Assembly (NCBI GenBank): GCA_934631055.1
Contig: CAKTXP010000048.1
Coordinates: 1-13,360 of the forward strand
Direction: 5' to 3'
From: an uncultured Clostridia bacterium
GTDB lineage: Bacteria > Bacillota > Clostridia > Christensenellales > Aristaeellaceae
DNA: 13,360 nucleotides
Shown here: positions 1 through 6,925 of the stretch, in pieces
How positions within the stretch are numbered: position 1 is the stretch's first letter
Layout: every line of letters starts with the position of its first letter
The notes under the pieces: model-generated
Database searches by the model: none
What the model was told of the DNA's origin: nothing
The model's input: only the letters and a program-made list of their open reading frames with translations
Program-made: the position numbers and the translations under genes

Positions 1-118
1 TAGAGATTGCTAAAGCTGCGGAAAAGTGGTTTGCTTAATGCGAGGCTTGATTCATCGGACCCGTTATGCAATCTCCGAAAATCTACCTATCATGGTGATC
101 ATTAAACGTTAAAGAAAT

Positions 119-146
119 AAAAAGCGCACATCCTGAACATGATGTG
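119..146 (-). terminator. weak intrinsic terminator candidate after the polysaccharide operon
   Basis: Read on the minus strand, a 6-bp stem (CACATC at 127-132 pairing with GATGTG at 141-146, 8-nt loop) is followed three bases later by a run of five T (the A run at 119-123). It sits about 50 bases beyond the stop of the last glycosyltransferase gene, where an operon end is expected. The stem is short and AT-containing, so it would be a weak terminator at best. The rest of 1-195 shows no gene I can support. Confidence 0.35.
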
Positions 147-195
147 ATCCAGTTCCTCAAACGGATCGTTTATCTGACAAAACGCGTAATGTTCC

Positions 196-1191
196 TTAAA
201 TCAACGATGGATAAATACAATCATTGTGAAGGCCAGAGAATGTGGGAGTGTTTTTTATTTTTATCCAATGCTCTGGGTAATCTGCGTGATATAGCTTATT
301 ATTTTCAAGCTTAATATATTGAGGACAAATGGTAATATGGTCGGGAGCATCTGTTAAATATGCAGGCCAAAAGCTGAAAGTGCTGTTTGGGATGATATGA
401 TGTTTGCATTGCTCCATCATGTAGAAATCCTGTTGATAATCATCCGGATCATGAGAAACGATGATCATATCTTCAGACTGTTCTTTCCTGAAAAAATGTT
501 CCCGGACATACTCTGCATCATCGGAAAAGAAAAAGAATACACAGTTGCTCACTTTTTTACGGATCAAATCAATTGCAGTATGGTAATAACGGTCGTCACA
601 CATATCAAATTTCGTGTTGACATAATCACCTCTTCGGACATGAACGCTAACAGAATTTGTACAATTCATTTTAGAAATAAGCTTGTGATCCTGATCGTTC
701 AGTTCGGGCTGAAAAGTATAGACTCGTTTCAATTCCTCACGATTCCAGTCGAAATAGCGAAGATTCTGCCATCCACCGCTCAAATACCAATCTTTTTCTG
801 GATTCAGATTAAAAACCTCAGGATTGAAAATTGTGGGCTTATATCCGTAAATCATATGGGATGCATTTTTTTTGAAAGAAGGAAATTCACTCCATTTTTG
901 GTATCCCCTTCGATAATAATTGCGGAATCGCTGAAAAGGGAGATTTTTTGTGCCAAATCCGGGATAATACCAGCTAAATGTACCGATCCGCTTACATTCA
1001 TCTTTGAGAGCAGTCGTTGAATGAAGCCCAAACATCGTATCAAGAATGTATCCAGTATGAGAAAAATCACGGATATAATCATTGATGTCGATTTTTATTT
1101 CTGCTTCAGGATAGATTTTTTTCAAAGACAAAACCAGAGCATAATTGTATAGCTGGTTTCCCAAGCCACCGGTAAATCTTACAATAATCAT
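196..1191 (-). CDS. GT11 family glycosyltransferase, alpha-1,2-fucosyltransferase-like
   Basis: Probably transfers a fucose (or similar deoxyhexose) from a GDP-sugar onto a growing surface glycan in the cytoplasm. Numbering from the upstream ATG at 1209, the family hallmarks are an N-terminal IIVRFTGGLGNQ block (8-19), the donor-binding motif VHVRRGDYV (189-197), FSDDAEYV (228-235) and the C-terminal block HIIPNSTFSFWPAYL (271-285). Total length is about 330 residues, somewhat above the usual 290-300 because of a tail after the last motif. I chose the ATG at 1191 because GT11 proteins normally begin MIIV and a GAGG lies 12 bases upstream. The ATG at 1209 (six residues longer) overlaps the flippase stop as ATGA and lacks a clear ribosome site, but remains possible. 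It is the last gene of the operon. GT11 assignment is firm; the acceptor is unknown. Confidence 0.9.
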   Translation of the reverse strand: MIIVRFTGGLGNQLYNYALVLSLKKIYPEAEIKIDINDYIRDFSHTGYILDTMFGLHSTTALKDECKRIGTFSWYYPGFGTKNLPFQRFRNYYRRGYQKWSEFPSFKKNASHMIYGYKPTIFNPEVFNLNPEKDWYLSGGWQNLRYFDWNREELKRVYTFQPELNDQDHKLISKMNCTNSVSVHVRRGDYVNTKFDMCDDRYYHTAIDLIRKKVSNCVFFFFSDDAEYVREHFFRKEQSEDMIIVSHDPDDYQQDFYMMEQCKHHIIPNSTFSFWPAYLTDAPDHITICPQYIKLENNKLYHADYPEHWIKIKNTPTFSGLHNDCIYPSLI

Positions 1192-1205
1192 TTTGATAGG
1201 TTGCC

Positions 1206-2741
1206 TCATTGGTCTTTTTTGTGGAGAACTTTATTCAATATCCAGGGAACTGCAATTTTAAATTCAGAGGTCTTTCGGTAGACGAGGTAATAAATCAGAT
1301 TTGGAAGGATCGCACAAATGATTCCTCGTACAAAAAAATCACCATAGAGTCCATACGTTTTTAATGAGCAGACTATGTAGGTGACAGTAGCAATACATCC
1401 TGTACAGAGCGCATATTTTCCATGGAGAAGGAAGTATTCACTTGCTTTTCCGTTTTTGAAATAGAACTTAAAAACGATATTGGAACCCCAGAGAAAATTG
1501 ATAAAAAAGAGCGAAAGCAAAGTTGCAAGAATAATGCCATAAATTCCAAGAAAGCGGACCAACGTGTAGTTTAAAATCAAGTTTACAACACTTTCCAGGA
1601 TTGCCCGATAGCGGTTTTCCCACCAGAGACCAGCAGCTTCAGAGTAAGTTCCCCGGATATCGCCCACCTTCAAAAGATAGAAATAAAGGACAAACAGTAT
1701 TACGGTCTTAAAGTCGAAGCAAAGTTCATCACCGACCCAGATTCGCATAAAGGGCTGATACAAACACAGCAGGCAAATAGTGCACCAGCCCGCTAACCAC
1801 ATATAAATGAAATTGATTTTTTTCATCGTTTGGTAGTTGGTTTCGCTGCTTTCGATAACGATGCTGTTGCCAATACCAGCAAGGATCGAGGAGGCAATAA
1901 TTCCCAAAAAGGACGACAGAGAATTTAAAATATAATAATAGTTTGCATAGATTGCAGAAACAGTAAGCCCTAAATAAGCACTGATAAAAATATTATCAAA
2001 CGAATTTCTGGAAATAACACAGAGCTTGTTGATCAACAGTCCGGGAATGGAAAGACGAATCTTATGCAATAGTCCGCTGCTGATCTCTCCGCGACAGACA
2101 TATTGAGGGAACATTTTGTCTACAAGCGCAGAATTTGCAAAATTCTGTATCAGAGTTGTCAGAGGAACAAAAAACAGATAGGTGTAATAATTTTTGAATT
2201 TCAGCAATACAAAGATCTGGCAGCTATACATGAAAATGCGAGCTAGTATCTGATTGATGCTGAGCACATCGGTTCGTTGGTGGGCGTTTAATAGGGACTG
2301 TTTATAGGAAAAAAAGAAATATCCAATCACGGAATTTCCTAAGTATACTAGAAAAACCAGATAAATGTTTACGCCATCTGGTACAGTTCCACTGATGATT
2401 TTAGGAATGAATGGACAGATCAAAAGACCGCCAGTCAAAATCAAAAGGCCAATCGCAAGGTATACCTTGCGATAAAAATTTAAAAGCGCACAAATCGTGT
2501 CCGTATCATCCTCTGCAATTGGCTGATACATGCTGTATGTGATGGCGGAGCTAACGCCGAGTTCTGAGATGCTGAGAACCTGTAAAACGGACTGAAAAAG
2601 GCTGTTGATACCCAGATATTCTGCACCCAGAGAATGGATGGTGGCAGCACGAACAATAAAAGGGAAGCCTACCAGAATAATTTGGCTGGCAATTCCCCAT
2701 GTGATATTGCGCGTTGCATTGGCAGTTCGATTGATCTTCAT
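1206..2741 (-). CDS. Wzx-type polysaccharide flippase (oligosaccharide exporter, MOP superfamily)
   Basis: Expected to flip lipid-linked oligosaccharide units across the cytoplasmic membrane. The 511-residue product is hydrophobic nearly throughout, with about 12-14 membrane segments. It opens with NRTANATRNITWGIASQII, the amphipathic first helix typical of polysaccharide-biosynthesis exporters, followed by the LGAEYLGINSLFQSVL region common in this family. I chose the ATG at 2741 rather than the in-frame ATG at 2774. It lies two bases after the upstream glycosyltransferase stop, has AAAAGGA about ten bases upstream, and gives the usual short cytoplasmic N-terminus. Its stop overlaps the alternative GT11 start, so the genes are tightly coupled. 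Finding a flippase among glycosyltransferases supports a Wzx/Wzy-type pathway, but no polymerase (Wzy) or initiating transferase is in the window. The exact substrate cannot be inferred. Confidence 0.9.
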   Translation of the reverse strand: MKINRTANATRNITWGIASQIILVGFPFIVRAATIHSLGAEYLGINSLFQSVLQVLSISELGVSSAITYSMYQPIAEDDTDTICALLNFYRKVYLAIGLLILTGGLLICPFIPKIISGTVPDGVNIYLVFLVYLGNSVIGYFFFSYKQSLLNAHQRTDVLSINQILARIFMYSCQIFVLLKFKNYYTYLFFVPLTTLIQNFANSALVDKMFPQYVCRGEISSGLLHKIRLSIPGLLINKLCVISRNSFDNIFISAYLGLTVSAIYANYYYILNSLSSFLGIIASSILAGIGNSIVIESSETNYQTMKKINFIYMWLAGWCTICLLCLYQPFMRIWVGDELCFDFKTVILFVLYFYLLKVGDIRGTYSEAAGLWWENRYRAILESVVNLILNYTLVRFLGIYGIILATLLSLFFINFLWGSNIVFKFYFKNGKASEYFLLHGKYALCTGCIATVTYIVCSLKTYGLYGDFFVRGIICAILPNLIYYLVYRKTSEFKIAVPWILNKVLHKKDQ

Positions 2742-2743
2742 AG

Positions 2744-3898
2744 TTAGGAATTCCTTTTCTTCAGGACATCGCAATACACCTGATGGATGTTGTCCGTGTT
2801 TTGTTTTAAAGAAAAAAGGCTTTCAGCATATGTTCTTGCACGGTTTCCCATTTGTTTGATTTGAGCGCGATGTTCCAACACAGTATTCATGCAGTTTGTC
2901 AGAGCGGCAATGTCATCTGGATCATAGAGCATTCCAACTTCATCCGTGACGAGCTCAGGAGTTCCGCCGGAACGAGAGCCGATGACCGGCATATAGTTTA
3001 ACATGTACTCGATCGTGACTCTGCCAAATGCTTCTTTTTGAGAAAGCATCAAACCAACGTCCATCTTCTTTAATAATTCATTGACGTTGCTCTGATATCC
3101 CCAAAACACAACATGGTCTGTCAGATGATTGCTGATAGAGTAGTCTTTTAAGGTTTCCATCAATGCGCCTGCACCGATCAAGTGTAACTTGAAGTCTGTA
3201 CGATGATTCAAGAGCTCTTTCACAGCTTTCAAGGCATCCATTTGACGCTTTTGAGGGGATAGAAGCCCACACACACAGAAATTCACAACATGATCTGCAA
3301 AGTAAGATTTTGGATAGGGTTGGGGAACTTGAATACCATTATAGATCATGGTAGTGTTTTGCGAAGAACATAGTTGACGTTCGTTGACATAGTAGTTTTG
3401 CAAAGCTTTTGAAATTGTAATGACTTTTGCGGCATGGCGATACGCTTTTTGGATGTAAGACCTGCGATGAATATAGTGCAGATTATAATCGGCTTCTCCG
3501 TATTCCCGAATATGCCAAACATGCGGAACACCAAGTTTTTTAGATAGATAGTAACCTAAATCGGTCTCAGAGGAATTGGAATGGATCAGATCCGGCACAT
3601 AGCCTTTAAGTTGTAACAGGATCTCAGGATAGTATATTTTGTTGACTAGACAGGCGACAAAGTCTTTAGCAGAACGCACGAGTGCAGTGCCACCAAAAGA
3701 ACCGTTCCACCGATAATATTTTTTGACGATGAGATACGAAATTGCATTTTCTCTGCAAGCATCGAGGAAAGGCCCATCTTCTGTTGTGATTACGGTCGGT
3801 TCTATTCCAAAACGCTCTCTCAAATCAAGGATCAAATGGAACAAGGAACGATTTGCTCCGTAGAGAGAAGATTGATAAATCACATATAAAATTTTCAT
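2744..3898 (-). CDS. GT4 family glycosyltransferase (GT-B fold)
   Basis: A retaining nucleotide-sugar transferase that would add one sugar during assembly of the repeat unit. The 384-residue protein has the two-domain GT-B plan. The N-terminal domain begins MKILYVIYQSSLYGANRSL, resembling the glycine/serine acceptor loop of GT4 enzymes, and DLIHSNSSETDLGYYLS (103-119) is a typical GT4 segment. The C-terminal donor domain shows LLSPQKRQMDALKAV (212-226), the catalytic-type E-x7-E pair EAFGRVTIE (E289 and E297) and GGTPELVTDEVGMLYDPDD (311-329). The start is supported by AGAGG five bases upstream of the ATG. It follows the GT2 gene after 57 bases and is followed two bases later by the flippase, so it is mid-operon. 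Family is firm; sugar and linkage are not predictable. Confidence 0.92.
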   Translation of the reverse strand: MKILYVIYQSSLYGANRSLFHLILDLRERFGIEPTVITTEDGPFLDACRENAISYLIVKKYYRWNGSFGGTALVRSAKDFVACLVNKIYYPEILLQLKGYVPDLIHSNSSETDLGYYLSKKLGVPHVWHIREYGEADYNLHYIHRRSYIQKAYRHAAKVITISKALQNYYVNERQLCSSQNTTMIYNGIQVPQPYPKSYFADHVVNFCVCGLLSPQKRQMDALKAVKELLNHRTDFKLHLIGAGALMETLKDYSISNHLTDHVVFWGYQSNVNELLKKMDVGLMLSQKEAFGRVTIEYMLNYMPVIGSRSGGTPELVTDEVGMLYDPDDIAALTNCMNTVLEHRAQIKQMGNRARTYAESLFSLKQNTDNIHQVYCDVLKKRNS

Positions 3899-3955
3899 AA
3901 AAACCTCTTAATGAATCTTCCTGCGTAACCTCAAAACCATTTCAGTTTTAGAAAA

Positions 3956-4768
3956 CTATTTGATCCGTTTCCTTCCATGAATCCAATTGAAAAGAATCCA
4001 AAGACATTCTGGACAGCGATCCCGGAGCTTATCACGACGAGATCTTTTCCGTGCAGTTCTCAGTTTCGCATCATAATCAAATGGAAGATTATATTTTAGG
4101 GCGATGGCAGCATTTTCTTCCACTAATTGTTCACGTTGCGTGGAACTGATACCGCCAAAACTAAAGTCTGCAACAATGATATCTGCACGAGTGAACTTCT
4201 TTTTTTGCGCCAACATCGCTAGAACAAATTCATAATCAGCTGCAATTCGATATGTTGTATCATATGGATGCTGCTGCAACAATTCTTGCTTGATAAACAT
4301 CGCCTGATGGCAGAATGGCATCCTTTTTTCAATCACAGAAAAATCGCCAACTACAAGCCTTGAATAATGTCGAACAATGCCGAGGCTATCACCATAGAGG
4401 ATGTCTACATCACCACTCTGCAAATAAGATGCCGCTTCCTGAAGTACCGTAGGTGTATGAAAGGTGTCTGCTGCATTCATGAAATTCAGATATTCTCCAG
4501 TTGACAATGCTACACCATTGTTCATCCCGAAGTAAATACCACCGTCTTTTTCTGAGCGAACCAAATAACGGATGCCTTTTTTCTTAAATGCATCCTGATA
4601 AGATTCAATGATGTTCAGAGTATCATCTGTGCTTCCTCCGTCGCAGATGATGTACTCATAATCGCTGAACGATTGGTTCAGAACGGATTCGATCGTTTTT
4701 CGGATGCTTTTTTCTTCATTGAAACAGACGGTAATGATAGAAAATAAAAAAGTGTGTTTGTATTCCAT
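3956..4768 (-). CDS. GT2 family glycosyltransferase (GT-A fold), WcaA-like
   Basis: An inverting transferase that uses a nucleotide-sugar at the cytoplasmic face. The N-terminus carries the GT2 signature: FSIITVCFNEEKSIRKTIES (9-28), then CDGGSTDDT (42-50), then SEKDGGIYFGMNNGVALSTG (72-91). NAAD (98-101) occupies the metal-binding DxD position, with its terminal Asp kept. CHQAMFI (153-159) and AADYEF (176-181) match the acceptor/catalytic region of short single-domain GT2 enzymes, usually 250-280 residues. The C-terminus is strongly basic (RKRSRRDKLRDR), possibly for membrane surface contact. It is the first gene of the operon, behind the promoter at 4842-4870, with a GGAG about eleven bases upstream of the ATG. 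Specific sugar unknown. Confidence 0.92.
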   Translation of the reverse strand: MEYKHTFLFSIITVCFNEEKSIRKTIESVLNQSFSDYEYIICDGGSTDDTLNIIESYQDAFKKKGIRYLVRSEKDGGIYFGMNNGVALSTGEYLNFMNAADTFHTPTVLQEAASYLQSGDVDILYGDSLGIVRHYSRLVVGDFSVIEKRMPFCHQAMFIKQELLQQHPYDTTYRIAADYEFVLAMLAQKKKFTRADIIVADFSFGGISSTQREQLVEENAAIALKYNLPFDYDAKLRTARKRSRRDKLRDRCPECLWILFNWIHGRKRIK

Positions 4769-4822
4769 AATTTTTAAGACTCCGTTATGAAATTTCCATT
4801 GCTTGAACGGTTAAATCGTGAG

Positions 4823-4842
4823 TAATGGATGAATTACCATTA
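4823..4842. promoter_or_regulatory. inverted repeat at the glycosyltransferase operon promoter
   Basis: TAATGG (4823-4828) and CCATTA (4837-4842) form a perfect 6-bp inverted repeat with an 8-base centre. It lies at the predicted start point and touches the -10 box of the minus-strand promoter, a position where a repressor would block transcription. No regulator is identified. AT-rich DNA produces such repeats by chance. Confidence 0.35.
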
Positions 4843-4870
4843 TTTTACCACAGACAGGCACAAACATCAA
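4842..4870 (-). promoter_or_regulatory. sigma-A-type promoter of the glycosyltransferase operon
   Basis: On the minus strand TTGATG (4865-4870) is followed after exactly 17 bases by TAAAAT (4842-4847), preceded by TGG, an extended -10. The predicted start is near 4835, giving a leader of about 65 bases before the GT2 ATG at 4768. It is the best promoter in the 605-base gene-free stretch on this strand. Confidence 0.7.
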
Positions 4871-4985
4871 TTCTGCTTATAAGAATTGCACGAGATTTTG
4901 TTGATGCCGTCCAGCCGCCATGATATGTCTCTATTTTACACTTTGCTTTGGAGGTTTACACAGAATTTGGGACGGTCTCTTGTTC

Positions 4986-5123
4986 CGTGTCTGAACGGGT
5001 ATTTATTCCTGACTGCACCCATTTCCTCGCGTCTGAATTGGTGGAGTCCGGGGAGGGGCGGAAATCTGCCTCGTGTCCAAACGGATGTTTATTCCTGATA
5101 GCACCTCTGTTCTCGTGACTGAA
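4986..5123. repeat. degenerate tandem repeats in the divergent intergenic region
   Basis: Two imperfect copies of a roughly 50-base unit lie 86 bases apart. The first starts CGTGTCTGAACGG at 4986 and the second CGTGTCCAAACGG at 5072. Both continue through TTTATTCCTGA and GCACC. A shorter anchor resembling CGYGWCTGAA also recurs at 5028 and 5114, so anchors fall at 4986, 5028, 5072 and 5114, at spacings of 42, 44 and 42. I see no convincing protein in any frame across 4871-5230. The region may be a decayed repeat array or protein-binding sites. Function unknown. Confidence 0.6.
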
Positions 5124-5235
5124 TACTATATATTGACACGAAGAAATAAATTAACACTAAATATAGCGGTTTGCTCTGCGACCAGCGTTGAATCCTGTTT
5201 ATGTCTGAAAGTACCGAGCCAAACGAGAAAATAAC

Positions 5236-5265
5236 TTGATGGATTTGTGTATAATATGCTATACT
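5236..5265 (+). promoter_or_regulatory. promoter for ugd (extended -10)
   Basis: TTGATG (5236-5241), an 18-base spacer, and TATACT (5260-5265) preceded by TGC form a good extended -10 promoter reading toward ugd. The start would be near 5272, giving a leader of about 100 bases that contains the short ORF at 5288-5335. An alternative TATAAT at 5250-5255 is too close to this -35 box to pair with it. Confidence 0.7.
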
Positions 5266-5287
5266 GAGAAAAAGGAGAAATACAGAT

Positions 5288-5335
5288 ATGGTTGAAAGAA
5301 AGATTACGCATATGTTGGAAGAAGCACTGTTCTAA
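5288..5335 (+). CDS. possible 15-codon leader ORF upstream of ugd
   Basis: An ATG at 5288 opens a 15-residue reading frame, MVERKITHMLEEALF, ending in TAA. An AAAGGAG ribosome site at 5271-5277 sits ten bases upstream and is at least as good as the one before ugd itself (AAAAGGAAG). It lies between the predicted ugd promoter and the ugd start, 38 bases before it. It could be a translated leader affecting ugd expression, the remnant of a broken gene, or chance. It has no run of identical codons typical of an attenuator peptide. I do not recognise the peptide. Confidence 0.3.
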   Translation: MVERKITHMLEEALF

Positions 5336-5373
5336 CGCAAGTGACTGAATAACAGGAAAAGGAAGAAAAGCAT

Positions 5374-6612
5374 ATGAAAATCGCAGTCGCAGGTACCGGT
5401 TACGTCGGTTTGTCCATTGCCACGTTGCTGTCACAGCATCACGAGGTTATGGCAGTTGACATCATCCCGGAGAAGGTTGATCTAATCAACCACAAGAAGT
5501 CCCCGATTCAGGATGAGTATATTGAGAAATACCTTGCCGAGAAGGATTTGAACCTGACGGCGACGCTGGACGCGGAAGCGGCGTATAAAGACGCGGATTT
5601 CGTCGTCATTGCCGCTCCGACCAACTACGACAGCAAGAAGAACTTCTTTGATACCTCTGCGGTCGAAGCGGTTATCAAGCTGGTCATTCAGTATAATCCG
5701 GATGCCATCATGGTCATCAAGTCCACAATCCCGGTGGGCTATACGGCTTCCGTTCGGGAGAAGTATCATTGCGATAACATTATCTTCAGTCCGGAGTTTC
5801 TGCGGGAATCGAAGGCATTGTACGACAATCTCTATCCCAGCCGCATCATTGTCGGCACGGATGTGGAAAACGCCCGTCTGGTCAAGGCGGCGAATACGTT
5901 TGCCGGTCTGTTGCAGGAGGGTGCGCTCAAGGAAAACATAGATACGCTTATCATGGGCTTCACGGAGGCGGAAGCGGTCAAACTGTTCGCCAATACCTAT
6001 CTGGCGCTGCGCGTATCTTACTTCAATGAGCTGGATACTTACGCCGAGATGAAGGGGTTGAATACGCGGCAGATTATTGAAGGCGTCTGTCTTGACCCGC
6101 GTATTGGCAGCCACTACAACAACCCGTCCTTTGGCTATGGCGGTTACTGCCTGCCCAAGGATACCAAGCAACTGCTTGCCAATTACGAGGATGTGCCGGA
6201 AAATCTGATCGAAGCGATCGTAGAATCCAACCGCACCCGCAAGGATTTTATCGCCGACCGTGTTCTTCAGATGGCGGGGTATTACGATTACGGCGAGGAC
6301 AATGAGTACGACAAATCTCAGGAAAAATCTTGTGTGATTGGCGTGTACCGTCTGACCATGAAGTCTAACTCGGATAATTTCCGCCAGTCCTCCATTCAGG
6401 GCGTTATGAAGCGCATCAAAGCGAAGGGCGCGACGGTCATTATCTACGAGCCGACGCTGGAGAATGGCACGACGTTCTTTGGCAGCGAGGTCGTTAACGA
6501 CCTTGAAGCGTTCAAAAAGCGCAGTCAGGCGATTATCGCGAATCGTTATGACATCTGTCTTGATGATGTGCAGGAGAAGGTTTATACGCGCGATCTTTTC
6601 CGCAGGGATTGA
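5374..6612 (+). CDS. ugd: UDP-glucose 6-dehydrogenase
   Basis: Oxidises UDP-glucose to UDP-glucuronate with two NAD+ in the cytoplasm, providing a precursor for acidic surface polysaccharides. The 412-residue protein has the short bacterial plan. The N-terminal Rossmann motif is MKIAVAGTGYVGLSIATLL (1-19). KSTIPVGYT (116-124) and SPEFLRES (139-146) line the active site, followed by EAEAVKLFANTYLALRVSYF (198-217) with the catalytic lysine K203. GYGGYCLPKDT (254-264) contains the nucleophile C259 and D263. The C-terminal UDP-binding domain includes GVYRLTMKSNSDNFRQSS. All expected catalytic residues are present. AAAAGGAAG lies about eight bases before the ATG. It is divergent from the glycosyltransferase operon and GC-richer, so it may belong to the host backbone beside an acquired sugar cassette. 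Related UDP-sugar dehydrogenases (for example mannosaminuronate-forming) are less likely given length and motifs. Confidence 0.95.
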   Translation: MKIAVAGTGYVGLSIATLLSQHHEVMAVDIIPEKVDLINHKKSPIQDEYIEKYLAEKDLNLTATLDAEAAYKDADFVVIAAPTNYDSKKNFFDTSAVEAVIKLVIQYNPDAIMVIKSTIPVGYTASVREKYHCDNIIFSPEFLRESKALYDNLYPSRIIVGTDVENARLVKAANTFAGLLQEGALKENIDTLIMGFTEAEAVKLFANTYLALRVSYFNELDTYAEMKGLNTRQIIEGVCLDPRIGSHYNNPSFGYGGYCLPKDTKQLLANYEDVPENLIEAIVESNRTRKDFIADRVLQMAGYYDYGEDNEYDKSQEKSCVIGVYRLTMKSNSDNFRQSSIQGVMKRIKAKGATVIIYEPTLENGTTFFGSEVVNDLEAFKKRSQAIIANRYDICLDDVQEKVYTRDLFRRD

Positions 6613-6625
6613 TGCAGAAGAGACA

Positions 6626-6822
6626 TTGGGGCTCTGCCCCGAACCCTGGCAGGAAACCTTGTTCCCTGCACCCTCTCTCTGATTTGCGGCAGCTTGAATA
6701 TGCGTTGCTGAACGACGCGCATGCGCGTCGTATGCTTAAAATGATTCAAACCGACGCGAAGCGAAGGCGGGGTCTGGGAACTGGTTCCCAGACAGGGCTT
6801 GGGGCGGTAGCCCCAAACGTTT
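6626..6822. repeat. composite palindromic intergenic repeat (two inverted copies around a central palindrome)
   Basis: A roughly 50-base element at 6626-6675 recurs in inverted orientation at 6766-6822. The first copy contains the hairpin GGGGC-TCT-GCCCC (6628-6640). The second contains TTGGGGC-GGTA-GCCCCAA (6799-6816) and a perfect stem, GTCTGGGAA paired with TTCCCAGAC (6772-6780 with 6785-6793). Aligning copy one with the reverse complement of copy two gives shared blocks TTGGGGCT, GCCCC, CCCTG, GGAACC-like and GTTCCC. Between them lies a perfect 20-base palindrome (6712-6731), each arm ACGACGCGCA, flanked by TTGAAT (6694) and ATTCAA (6744). The layout resembles a REP/BIME or MITE-like element, and no transposase is present. 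Confidence 0.75.
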
Positions 6823-6851
6823 GACTCTTATTTGGAATCTGCATTGTATGT

Positions 6852-6913
6852 AAAAAGACCCCCGACTATGCCGCAGTCCTGAAGGATTGCGGCACAGCCG
6901 AGGGGCCTTTTTT
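6852..6913. terminator. bidirectional intrinsic terminator between convergent ugd and tctA
   Basis: A long imperfect stem runs from 6857-6879 to 6884-6907 with a TGAA loop (6880-6883); its core is GCCGCAGTCC pairing with GGATTGCGGC. A run of six T follows on the plus strand (6908-6913) and five A precede it (6852-6856), which read as T on the minus strand. It can therefore stop transcription from both convergent genes, ugd and tctA. Confidence 0.9.
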
Positions 6914-6925
6914 GAAAGGAGTAAA

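Noticed and set aside
99..315. About 72-codon plus-strand open frame at the left end
   Set aside because: It lacks a supported start and its 3' half is antisense to the well-supported GT11 gene.
4886..5098. 70-codon plus-strand ORF in the repeat region
   Set aside because: TTG start without a ribosome site; it only translates the degenerate repeats, and the second repeat copy contains a stop in the same frame.
4986..5123. CRISPR-like array
   Set aside because: Repeats are few, strongly diverged, and the intervals between anchors are themselves related rather than unique spacers. No cas genes are present.
5126..5434. 102-codon minus-strand ORF over the ugd promoter region
   Set aside because: It overlaps the ugd promoter, leader and N-terminus, has no recognisable motif, and its composition looks like translated noncoding DNA.
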